A DNA stretch of 36,026 nucleotides from Solirubrobacteraceae bacterium (GTDB lineage Bacteria > Actinomycetota > Thermoleophilia > Solirubrobacterales > Solirubrobacteraceae), in contig JADGPP010000031.1 of assembly GCA_017882375.1 (NCBI GenBank), positions 1 through 36,026 on the forward strand. The letters are read 5' to 3'. A program made the position numbers and the translations under genes. The notes under the pieces are model-generated. The model searched no databases. It saw only the letters and a list, made by a program, of their open reading frames with translations, and was not told the origin of the DNA. Numbering within the stretch: position 1 is the stretch's first letter; every line of letters starts with the position of its first letter. Below are positions 15,699 through 22,804 of this stretch, piece after piece.

Positions 15699-17244
15699 CG
15701 GGCCCGAGTGCCCGCGCGCCGCTGGGCGCGAGACCGAAGTGCGCAAGCACGATCGGCGCGATGTCGCGGATCGCCCACTGCGCGGGCTCCTCGGCGGGCA
15801 GCTCGACGCCGCAGGCGATCAGCGCGCCCAGCGAGTCCGAAGCATGCAGCGAGCCGTGGCTGCCGCCGCCGACGTGCGCCTGACCACCCCAGTCGAGGAA
15901 CTCGTAGCCGGGCGCAGCCGACAGCAGCACCTCACCAGAGGTGGGGCAGGTCAGCGCGGCCCACACGCGCGCAAGCACGTCGGGATACTCCGGCGTGAGC
16001 AGGCGCCCATCGGCCAGCGAGCCGCCGATCACCTGCAGCGGGCCCTCGACGTTCCAGCGGACGCCGCGGGGGTCGCACAGCGCCTCGCCCTCCGGCGCAG
16101 CGCCCTGCACGCCGTCCGGGCTGAAGCGCAGCTCGCCGCGCGCGCGGCTGGATATGACCCCCTCGCTCGGGCGTTCGTGCGCGTCGCGCGCCAGCCACAT
16201 GACGTGCTCGACGCCCTCGATCGTCAGCGCGCGCGTGACGACCGATGCGCGCATGGCATCGCGCTCGAGCTCGTGCAGCGCATAGACCATCGCCGCCCGC
16301 TGGGAGGGGCAGACGGCGATCCGCGGTTCCTCCTCGCCGGATGCGCGCGAAGGGCCGAGCACGCCGAGGTCGGCGAGCTCGTCCTGCAGGGCAATCGTGT
16401 CGGTCACCGGCGCCTGGGAGTGATCGGCCATCGCGATCACCGCGTGCTCTGAGAGGAACTCGTCGACGCCGCCGGCCGCCTCGCACACGCGCGCAAGCTG
16501 CAGGTCGGCCTGGGCGAGCGACTGCAGCTGCGCCTCGGGCCCGCGCTTGTGCGAGTACCAGTCGTTGTCGGGCAGCGAGAGCAGCAGGAAGTCGAAAAGG
16601 TCGTGCTCGACCATGTAGCTGGAGACGCACCCGGAGTGGCGGTCGCGCACGCCGGGCATCCCCAGCCCCGAGCGGCAGCCGGTGCGGCGCGAGGCGAAGA
16701 TGTCGGCGTAGAACAGCTCGCGCGGGCCCATCACCGCGTGGCGCATCAGCGTGGAGGCGACGCGCGTCAGGGCGGTGTCGCGCTGGGGCTCGTGACGGTA
16801 GCGCCCGCGGTACATCAGATACGTCGTGCCGGCCGTGCGCACGTCGGCGTCGTCGAGCGTCTCGAACACGGTCGGCGTGTCCTGCGACAGGTGCGCGCGG
16901 TTCATGTTGTAGACGGTGTCGGTCAGCTGGCGAGTGATCCCGAAGCGCTGAGCCGAGCGAAAGCTCGAGCCGTATTCGACGTAACGGTTCTCCTCGCGGT
17001 GAAACCAGTTCATCGCCGGCACGCGGTGCTGGTCCTGCGCCAGACCGGTCACGATCGAGGCCGCGCAGACGGGTGTCACGGAGGGAAACGCGGCGACGCA
17101 GTCGGGCACGTAGTGGCCACGCTCCATCAGCGTCGCAAGCACCGGCGCGGCGCCGGACGCGACAGCGCGCTCGAGCATCTCCGGCGCCATCGCGTCGATC
17201 ACGCACAGCACCAGCTTGGGCGGTCGCGAGCCCGGCCCGGCCAT
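15691..17244 (-). CDS. Alkaline-phosphatase-superfamily phosphodiesterase / nucleotide pyrophosphatase-like protein
   Basis: This 517-residue protein has the layout of the type I phosphodiesterase/nucleotide pyrophosphatase family. The first metal aspartate is in LVLCVIDAM (D17), and the nucleophile threonine T57 sits in AFPSVTPVCAASIVTG. A second metal set is in SLPDNDWYSHKRGP, followed by IAMADHSQ and a late histidine in the GGGSHGSLH region. No export signal is visible, so it is probably cytoplasmic, unlike many relatives. The substrate may be a phosphodiester or phosphonate and cannot be chosen from sequence. The ATG at 17244 shares one base with the stop of the upstream membrane gene (TGATG), so the two are co-translated. 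An Arg-rich upstream extension overlaps that gene and was rejected. Confidence 0.85.
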   Translation of the reverse strand: MAGPGSRPPKLVLCVIDAMAPEMLERAVASGAAPVLATLMERGHYVPDCVAAFPSVTPVCAASIVTGLAQDQHRVPAMNWFHREENRYVEYGSSFRSAQRFGITRQLTDTVYNMNRAHLSQDTPTVFETLDDADVRTAGTTYLMYRGRYRHEPQRDTALTRVASTLMRHAVMGPRELFYADIFASRRTGCRSGLGMPGVRDRHSGCVSSYMVEHDLFDFLLLSLPDNDWYSHKRGPEAQLQSLAQADLQLARVCEAAGGVDEFLSEHAVIAMADHSQAPVTDTIALQDELADLGVLGPSRASGEEEPRIAVCPSQRAAMVYALHELERDAMRASVVTRALTIEGVEHVMWLARDAHERPSEGVISSRARGELRFSPDGVQGAAPEGEALCDPRGVRWNVEGPLQVIGGSLADGRLLTPEYPDVLARVWAALTCPTSGEVLLSAAPGYEFLDWGGQAHVGGGSHGSLHASDSLGALIACGVELPAEEPAQWAIRDIAPIVLAHFGLAPSGARALGPAT

Positions 17245-17870
17245 CAGCGGCGCAGGATGCGCAGTCCGGCGTACTTTTCCTCGCCGCGCGCGCGTCCGCG
17301 CAGGGCGAACCAGGCGAGCAGCGCGAGCGCGACGTAGCCGAGCGGGTGAAGCAGCGCGACGAGGACCGCCAGCAGCAGCGAGGCGGCATCGAGATAGACA
17401 GTCAGCGCCTGTCTTGCCGCGCCGTCGGCGAGCCGGGCGCGCGCTCGCGCGAACACCGGGAGCACCGCGCGCTGTGCCAGGGCGACGACCGCCAGGCCGC
17501 CGATCAGCCCCGGCCACCAAGCGTCGCCGTGCGCGGCGAGCGTGCCGGCGAACAGCACCGCTCCCGCGCCGTAGCCGAGGCTGGCCAGCGTCGCCGCAAG
17601 CGGCTGCGGGCGCAAGCGCTCGGCGGCGGGATCGGCCAGCGCGGAGAGCCCGAGCAGCAGCTGCAGCGCGTAGGCGAGCACGAGCGCGACCGCGACGACC
17701 AGCAGCCACCAATCCGATTGAGCGAAACGGAAGGGGTCGGCGGCGAAGCTGACGCCCAGCGCCTTGGCGGACGCGAGCGCGCCGGCGAGCAGCACCGGCA
17801 GAAACGGGCGCAGCCCACAGGCCGCCGCGAGGCCGGCGGCGAGCCCTATGTCGAAGAAGGTGCCGTTCAT
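17244..17870 (-). CDS. DUF4126-like small polytopic membrane protein
   Basis: A 208-residue membrane protein with about five or six hydrophobic segments. The start, MNGTFFDIGLAAGLAAACGL followed by RPFLPVLLAG, resembles the DUF4126 family, which carries a GLRxxxP motif in its first helix. No biochemical function is known to me. The ATG at 17870 is chosen because the hydrophobic domain begins at once; the in-frame extension to 18041 is Arg/Cys-rich and overlaps the divergent aminotransferase gene. Its stop is fused (TGATG) to the start of the phosphodiesterase gene, so the two may act together at the membrane, for example on a phosphorylated lipid intermediate. That link is inference. Confidence 0.72.
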   Translation of the reverse strand: MNGTFFDIGLAAGLAAACGLRPFLPVLLAGALASAKALGVSFAADPFRFAQSDWWLLVVAVALVLAYALQLLLGLSALADPAAERLRPQPLAATLASLGYGAGAVLFAGTLAAHGDAWWPGLIGGLAVVALAQRAVLPVFARARARLADGAARQALTVYLDAASLLLAVLVALLHPLGYVALALLAWFALRGRARGEEKYAGLRILRR

Positions 17871-18003
17871 GCGATCAGCGTGCGGGTGTGCGCTACCGTG
17901 CGTGCAGCAGCGAGCGGTCAGGGACGATAGACGACGCGCACGGCAATTCGCCCGAGCCGGGGCGAGGTCCGGCGGGCGCGATGGCGAATAGAGACGACAG
18001 CGG

Positions 18004-19461
18004 ATGAACCGATCGATCAGCGGAGCTGGCGGCGGACGCAAGGCCCGCCCGGCGGCGCACGAGCTCGCACGCTACGAGGCGCTGTTCGCCGCGCGCACGC
18101 GCGGGATGAAAAGCTCGGCAATGCGCGAGATGATGGCGTTGACCGAGCGCCCCGACGTGATCTCGCTGGCGGGCGGGCTGCCCGACACGACGACGTTCGC
18201 GCCTGAGCTGTACGCAAAGCTGATGTCGCAGGTCGCCGCCGAGCAGACGGCGCGCGCGCTGCAGTACGGTCCGACCGAAGGGATGGCCGTGACGGTGCAG
18301 TGCATCGTCGAGGTGATGGCCGCGGAGGGGACGCTCGTCGACCCCGGCGAGGTGATCGTCACGACCGGCGGCCAGCAGGTGATCGACCTGGTGTGCAAGA
18401 CGCTGATCGATCCCGGCGACGTGATCGTCGCCGAGGCGCCGACGTATCCGGGCGCGGTGCCGACGTTCAGCGCCTACCAGGCCGAGGTCGAGCAGATCGA
18501 GATGGACTCCGACGGCATGCCGATCGACGAGCTGGAGCGCACGCTCGACCGTCTGCAGGCCGAGGGCCGCCGACCGAAGTTCATCTACACGATCCCCAAC
18601 TTCCAGAACCCGGGCGGCGTGACCATGTCGCTGGCCCGCCGGCGGCGTCTGGTGGAGGTCGCGCACGAGCGCGAGCTGCTGATCCTCGAGGACAACCCGT
18701 ACGGGCTGCTGCGCTACGAGGGCGAGCCGCTGCCGACGCTGTACTCGCTCGACGCCGAGGCGGGCGGCGCGGCCGACCTGGTGATCTACCTCGGCACGTT
18801 CTCGAAGATCCTCTCGCCGGGCCTGCGGCTCGGCTGGGCCGTCGCCCCGCGCCCGGTGCTGGAGAAGCTGAACCTCGGCAAGCAGGGCGCCGACCTGTGC
18901 TCCTCGCCGGTGACCCAGCTGTTCGTCGCCGAGTACTTCAAGCAGCACGAGGGTCACGGCGAGCCGCACTGGCTGGGCTACCTGGAGCAGCTCAAGGAGC
19001 TGTACCGGCGCAGGCGCGACGTGATGCTGGCGGCGCTCGACGAGCACTTCGGCGAGCAGGCGCGCTGGACCAAGCCGCAGGGCGGGCTGTTCGTGTGGGC
19101 GACGCTGGACGAGCGCATCGACACGACCGACCTGCTCGCGCAGGCGCGCGAGCAGGAGGGCGTCGCGTTCGTCCCCGGGCGCGCCGCGTACATGGACGGG
19201 CACCGCGGCTCCTCCTCGATGCGGCTGAACTTCGCCGGCGTTCCCGACGACGACATCCGCGAGGGCATTCGGCGCATCGGCAAGGTCGTGCGCGAGCAGG
19301 TGAGTCTGTACGGAACGCTCACCGGCTCCTCCTCGGCAGCCAAGCCGCCTGCCGAAAGCGCGCCGGAGCCGGCGGCCGAGCAGGCTCCCTCGCTTGCCGA
19401 CGTCGTCGCTCTCCCGCGTCGCGAGCAAGAAGGACCGGCGCGCCAGCGCAAGGATCGATGA
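18004..19461 (+). CDS. PLP-dependent aminotransferase, class I/II fold (LysN / 2-aminoadipate aminotransferase-like)
   Basis: This 485-residue enzyme has the fold-type I layout. It shows ISLAGGLPDTTTF near the N-terminus, QYGPTEG, the ligand motif IPNFQNPGG (~196-204), ILEDNPYGLLRYEG (~227-240) and the PLP lysine in LGTFSKILSPGLRLGW (~258-273). The motifs fit the MocR/LysN-related aminotransferases that act on 2-aminoadipate, branched or aromatic amino acids. There is no N-terminal helix-turn-helix domain, so it is an enzyme and not a MocR regulator. The last ~45 residues are a low-complexity Ala/Glu/Pro tail with no counterpart in the family core. The stop overlaps the next gene as ATGA, coupling it to D-Ala-D-Ala ligase. 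The substrate is unassigned. Confidence 0.92.
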   Translation: MNRSISGAGGGRKARPAAHELARYEALFAARTRGMKSSAMREMMALTERPDVISLAGGLPDTTTFAPELYAKLMSQVAAEQTARALQYGPTEGMAVTVQCIVEVMAAEGTLVDPGEVIVTTGGQQVIDLVCKTLIDPGDVIVAEAPTYPGAVPTFSAYQAEVEQIEMDSDGMPIDELERTLDRLQAEGRRPKFIYTIPNFQNPGGVTMSLARRRRLVEVAHERELLILEDNPYGLLRYEGEPLPTLYSLDAEAGGAADLVIYLGTFSKILSPGLRLGWAVAPRPVLEKLNLGKQGADLCSSPVTQLFVAEYFKQHEGHGEPHWLGYLEQLKELYRRRRDVMLAALDEHFGEQARWTKPQGGLFVWATLDERIDTTDLLAQAREQEGVAFVPGRAAYMDGHRGSSSMRLNFAGVPDDDIREGIRRIGKVVREQVSLYGTLTGSSSAAKPPAESAPEPAAEQAPSLADVVALPRREQEGPARQRKDR

Positions 19462-20411
19462 CCGCGGCCAGCAAGGTGGCGGTGCTCAAGGGCGGCCGCT
19501 CGCTGGAGCGCAACGTCTCGCTGCGCTCGGGCGCGCATGCGCAGGAGGCGCTTGCTCGTCTCGGGCACGAGGTCGTCGCGATCGACGTCGACGCGCAGCT
19601 CGTCAGCCGCCTGCGCGAGGCCAAGCCCGACGCAGCGCTGATCGCGCTGCACGGCCCAGACGGCGAGGACGGCACGATGCAGGCCCTGCTCGAAGCGATC
19701 GCCATTCCCTACACCGGCTCGGGCCCGGCCGCGTGCATGTGCGCCACCGACAAGGTGCTCGCCAAGCACCTGATGCGCAACGCCGGCATCCCCACTCCCG
19801 CGTTCCACTCGCTGCGCGAGACGTCGATCAAGGAGCTCGGCGCAGCCGGCGCGGTGCCCGACGTCGAGGCGGCGCTCGGCTTCCCGCTCGTCGTAAAGCC
19901 GGCAAGCCAGGGCTCGGCGCTCGGGGTCAAGTTCGCGCGCAACGACCAGGAGCTTCCCGGCGCGCTCGTCGGCGCGTTCTCCTATGACCGCAAGGTACTG
20001 ATCGAGCGCTACGTCAAGGGCGCCGACCTGGCCGTGTCGGTGCTCGACGGCCCGACCGGGCCACTGCCGCTGCCCGTCGTCGAGGCCGTCCCGCGCGAGG
20101 AGGACTTCTACGACTACGAATCGCGCTATGAGATCGGCATGACGACGTTCGTGTGTCCGGCCGAGCTGCCCGACGACACGACCGCACGCGCGCAGGAGCT
20201 GGCGCTGGACGTCTACCGGCTGCTCGGCTGTCGCGGCGTCGCGCGTGTCGACCTGATGCTCGACGAGCAAAGCGGCGAGCTGTGGGTGCTGGAGACCAAC
20301 GTCATCCCCGGCATGACCGAGACCAGCCTGCTGCCGCAGGCCGCAGACGCCGCCGGCATCAGCTTCGACGAGTTGATCTCGCGGCTGCTGGACAGCGCGT
20401 TTACGCGCTAG
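19458..20411 (+). CDS. ddl: D-alanine--D-alanine ligase
   Basis: This 317-residue ATP-grasp enzyme makes the D-Ala-D-Ala dipeptide for peptidoglycan. Motifs in order: VAVLKGGRSLERNVSLRSG (residues ~7-25), LHGPDGEDGTMQALLEAIAI with PYTGSGP after it, VVKPASQGSALGV, the loop FYDYESRYEIG that carries the tyrosine typical of D-Ala-D-Ala rather than D-Ala-D-Lac ligases, and the metal/ATP end ETNVIPGMTETSLLP. The usual Glu before VSL (EREVS) is Asn here. The ATG at 19458 overlaps the aminotransferase stop by 4 bp; a longer frame upstream is an opposite-frame reading of that gene. The stop overlaps the convergent nuclease gene by 4 bp. Confidence 0.95.
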   Translation: MTAASKVAVLKGGRSLERNVSLRSGAHAQEALARLGHEVVAIDVDAQLVSRLREAKPDAALIALHGPDGEDGTMQALLEAIAIPYTGSGPAACMCATDKVLAKHLMRNAGIPTPAFHSLRETSIKELGAAGAVPDVEAALGFPLVVKPASQGSALGVKFARNDQELPGALVGAFSYDRKVLIERYVKGADLAVSVLDGPTGPLPLPVVEAVPREEDFYDYESRYEIGMTTFVCPAELPDDTTARAQELALDVYRLLGCRGVARVDLMLDEQSGELWVLETNVIPGMTETSLLPQAADAAGISFDELISRLLDSAFTR

Positions 20412-20899
20412 GAGTCGCCCGCTGCAAAATCCTCGGGCGAGACCTCATCGAGGAACTCCTTGAACTTCTCGACGACGTCCTCGGACTCCTCGACGTCGTG
20501 CTCGAACTCGATCGCCGACTCGGCGATCACCTCCTCGGCCGCGTAGATCGGCGCGCCGCAGCGCACGGCGAGCGCGATCGCATCGCTCGGTCGCGAGTCG
20601 ATCTCCAGCTCACGGCCGGCGACGCTGAGCGTGATCGACGCGAAGAACGTGTTCTCGCGCAGCTCGGTGACCGACACCTGCGTGCATTTCGCGTCCAGCT
20701 CACCGAGGATCTCGCTCAGCAGGTCGTGGGTCATCGGCCGCGGCGTGCCCGCGCCCTGCAGCTTCATGAGGATCGAAGCGGCCTCCGGATGACCGATCCA
20801 GATCGGCAGGAACTTGTTGCCCTCGACCGTCTTCAGAAGCACGATCGGCTGCTTACCAACCATGTCGAAGCTGACGCCGTAGATGACCATCTCCTGCAC
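20408..20899 (-). CDS. Bifunctional nuclease family protein (BFN / DUF151)
   Basis: This 163-residue protein matches the DUF151 family, of which a plant member has been called a bifunctional nuclease. Characteristic segments are FLPIWIGHPEAASI, RPMTHDLLSEIL and IDSRPSDAIALAVR, followed by an acidic C-terminal tail. The start is a GTG at 20899, supported by a strong Shine-Dalgarno (GGAGG, 7 nt upstream). A TATACT -10 at 20930-20935 gives a short normal leader, unlike many genes in this window. The DUF151 identity is secure, but the true cellular role of bacterial members is not established. Confidence 0.92.
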   Translation of the reverse strand: MQEMVIYGVSFDMVGKQPIVLLKTVEGNKFLPIWIGHPEAASILMKLQGAGTPRPMTHDLLSEILGELDAKCTQVSVTELRENTFFASITLSVAGRELEIDSRPSDAIALAVRCGAPIYAAEEVIAESAIEFEHDVEESEDVVEKFKEFLDEVSPEDFAAGDS

Positions 20900-20929
20900 G
20901 AAAAGTCCTCCGAGAGGGGGAAAGGCCAG

Positions 20930-20957
20930 AGTATAGGTACCCGTCAGGGCCGTCCAA
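20930..20957 (-). promoter_or_regulatory. Promoter for the DUF151 gene (TTGGAC, 16 bp, TATACT)
   Basis: The -10 TATACT (20930-20935) differs from the consensus TATAAT at one position, and a partial -35 TTGGAC lies at 20952-20957. Predicted transcription starts about 23 nt before the GTG and leaves room for the GGAGG ribosome site. Confidence 0.6.
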
Positions 20958-20975
20958 CCGGCCCGGATCGTGCGC

Positions 20976-21485
20976 TCAGCGCGTCGGCTCGGCGAGGCCG
21001 GTGGCCTCCGAGCGAAAGCTCCAGAGCTTGTTGCCGATGAAGTTGAAGGGCATCGAGGCGGCCACCGCCAGCGCCTGAGCGGGCACCTTGGCAAGGCCGG
21101 CTGTCTCGACCAGCAGAGTTAGCAGCAGTAGGCTGAAGGCGAACGCGACGAGGCTGACGACGATGAAGCGCATCGCCTGGGCATGGGCCTGCCCGCCGCG
21201 CGCGTCGAACGTCCAATGGCGGTTGAGCACGAAGTTGTTCAGTACGGCCACCAACCATGCGGCAACCGCCGCCGCGTGGTAGTCGACCCCGAGCGGATGC
21301 ACGAACAGCGCATAGACGGCGAGGTTGACGACGAAGCCGACACCGCCGACGATGCCGAAGCGCACGAGTTGCAGCCAGTTGGCCGGCTTGCGCAGGCCGT
21401 GCACCAGCCGCATGTGCGGCTGCAGCTGGACCGGTGCGCGAATCTTGCGGGCGTGAATGTCTAGGACTGTGGCCTCGTCTGGCAT
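20976..21485 (-). CDS. GtrA family membrane protein
   Basis: This 169-residue protein has four membrane helices in the GtrA / DPM3-like layout. After a ~38-residue cytoplasmic start comes LVRFGIVGGVGFVVNLAVY, then the conserved NNFVLNRHWTF between helices 2 and 3, and MPFNFIGNKLWSF at the end. Family members are thought to flip or help flip undecaprenyl- or polyprenyl-linked sugars for cell-envelope glycans. The ATG at 21485 has TAACCT 6 nt upstream and no Shine-Dalgarno, so the mRNA is probably leaderless. A polyprenyl-sugar role would connect it to the GT-C gene in this window, but they are not adjacent. Confidence 0.92.
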   Translation of the reverse strand: MPDEATVLDIHARKIRAPVQLQPHMRLVHGLRKPANWLQLVRFGIVGGVGFVVNLAVYALFVHPLGVDYHAAAVAAWLVAVLNNFVLNRHWTFDARGGQAHAQAMRFIVVSLVAFAFSLLLLTLLVETAGLAKVPAQALAVAASMPFNFIGNKLWSFRSEATGLAEPTR

Positions 21486-21491
21486 CTGGAA

Positions 21492-21497
21492 AGGTTA
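21492..21497 (-). promoter_or_regulatory. Putative leaderless -10 element (TAACCT) for the GtrA gene
   Basis: TAACCT lies 6 nt before the ATG at 21485. No clear -35 is visible. Confidence 0.5.
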
Positions 21498-21626
21498 GCT
21501 GAGCGCAGTTGCGCGTCCGCCAAACCTTGGCAAGGACTCCGTGCGGGCTGATCGCAGACCGCCGGTCTGAGGAAGGGTAGCGGGCGCGGTCGCGAGCAGA
21601 CGGGCGCGTGGAGGGGAGACGCTCGC

Positions 21627-21632
21627 TAGCCT
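21627..21632 (+). promoter_or_regulatory. Putative leaderless -10 element (TAGCCT) for the NlpC/P60-like gene
   Basis: TAGCCT lies 7 nt before the ATG at 21640. A GGG just before the ATG is too close to serve as a ribosome site. Confidence 0.45.
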
Positions 21633-21639
21633 TGCAGGG

Positions 21640-22542
21640 ATGTCTGACTCCAGTCAAGCGCAGGCGGCTCGCCTGCTGGGCGGCAGGTTTCCTCGCTTCC
21701 CGTTGCTGGCGGCAGCGCTTGTCGCCGCGGTCAGCGCGCTGGCGATCGCTGTGTTGCTCAATGGCGGCGACTCGCACGCTCACGCCGCCGGTCGCGCGGC
21801 GCGCGCCACGACGAACGTCCACCGGACGCAGGCATCGGCGACGCCGGCCACTGTCACGGCCGCCCGCGGCCCGGCGGCAGCGGGCGCGCACGGCGCGACC
21901 GGTGGCAAGCGCGCGAACGTCTCGGAGGTCGCCGACCCCCAGGAAGCCAACAGCTTTCCCGCTCCGGCGTCGGTGCAGCACAAGGCCGCAGCGACGCCGT
22001 CAAAGGCCGGCGAACAGGTCGTCGCGGCCGGCGCGCCGTCGGACGCCGAAGTCAAGCACGAGCTCGCGCAGATGCAGGCCGTCGAACGCAGCGCCAAGCA
22101 GGCGCAGCAGCAGCGACTGACTCCGGTCGCCGGCGGCAACTCGGTCGCCGGCAACGGCGCGATCCCGATCCCAGCGAACGTCCCCGAAGTGATTCAGCGG
22201 GTGATCGCAGGCGCGAACGCGATCACCGACTTCCCCTACGTGTTCGGTGGCGGCCACGCGTCGTTCGTCGACAACGCGTATGACTGCTCGGGCTCGGTCA
22301 GCTACGCGCTCGCCGCGGGTGGCCTGCTCAGCGCTCCGCAGACCTCGGGCGAACTGGAGAGCTGGGGCGCCCCGGGGCCGGGCCGCTACATCACGGTGTA
22401 CGCAAACGCGGGACACACCTACATGTACGTCGACGGCGTGCTCTACGACACGGCCGGGCGCAGCGGCGTGTACGCCTCGCGCTGGCAGGTCAGTCCGACC
22501 GACAACAGCGGTTACGTGGCGCGACACTGGCCCGGTCTCTGA
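21640..22542 (+). CDS. Secreted NlpC/P60-like cysteine peptidase
   Basis: This 300-residue protein has an N-terminal membrane/signal segment (PLLAAALVAAVSALAIAVLL, 21-40), then ~140 residues of Ala-rich linker. A C-terminal ~110-residue domain follows, with the NlpC/P60 pattern: FPYVFGGGH before the catalytic cysteine C216 (AYDCSGSVSYAL) and the histidine H259 in GHTYMYVDG. Known family members cut peptidoglycan stem peptides. The histidine motif differs slightly from the usual HVGIY, so activity is likely but not certain. Export places it at the cell wall. The stop is followed directly by a perfect 10-bp hairpin, so transcription probably ends there. Confidence 0.85.
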   Translation: MSDSSQAQAARLLGGRFPRFPLLAAALVAAVSALAIAVLLNGGDSHAHAAGRAARATTNVHRTQASATPATVTAARGPAAAGAHGATGGKRANVSEVADPQEANSFPAPASVQHKAAATPSKAGEQVVAAGAPSDAEVKHELAQMQAVERSAKQAQQQRLTPVAGGNSVAGNGAIPIPANVPEVIQRVIAGANAITDFPYVFGGGHASFVDNAYDCSGSVSYALAAGGLLSAPQTSGELESWGAPGPGRYITVYANAGHTYMYVDGVLYDTAGRSGVYASRWQVSPTDNSGYVARHWPGL

Positions 22543-22566
22543 TGAGCGCCTCGACCGAGGCGCTCA
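22543..22566 (+). terminator. Perfect 10-bp hairpin with GACC loop after the NlpC/P60-like gene
   Basis: The arm TGAGCGCCTC (22543-22552) pairs without mismatch with GAGGCGCTCA (22557-22566) around the loop GACC. It starts on the base after the stop codon. No T-tract follows, as is common for hairpin terminators of high-GC actinobacteria. Confidence 0.65.
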
Positions 22567-22594
22567 CGGTTCAGACGAGAGCGGCCAGCGCAGG

Positions 22595-22804
22595 ATGATC
22601 GCCGCGCTGAGCGTGCTCGCGGCGAACCTCGTCCCACTGGCGCTCGACGGCGAAGCGATCAGCGAAAGCGGCGGCAACGCGACGGCGATCGCGGTGATCT
22701 CCGTCGTCTCGATCGCCGCCGGCTACGTGCTGCTGTTCGCGCTGTGGCGCTACGTGTTCAGCGCCAAGGCCAAAGCGAAGCGCGGCGAACCGCCCGAACA
22801 CTGA
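22595..22804 (+). CDS. Small membrane protein of unknown function (69 aa)
   Basis: A short frame encodes two hydrophobic segments, MIAALSVLAANLVPLALDG and AIAVISVVSIAAGYVLLFAL, and a basic tail (AKAKAKRGEPPEH). This is a plausible two-pass membrane protein. The ATG at 22595 has CAGG shortly upstream but no strong ribosome site. It stops one base before the convergent PKD-protein gene ends. I do not recognise a family. It could be a chance frame, but the clean hydrophobic/basic pattern and the fit between neighbours argue for a gene. Confidence 0.5.
   Translation: MIAALSVLAANLVPLALDGEAISESGGNATAIAVISVVSIAAGYVLLFALWRYVFSAKAKAKRGEPPEH

Noticed and set aside
21640-22542. Plus-strand frame at 21608-22120 as an alternative gene
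   Set aside because: It is Arg-rich and overlaps the NlpC/P60-like gene, whose signal segment and Cys/His motifs are clear.
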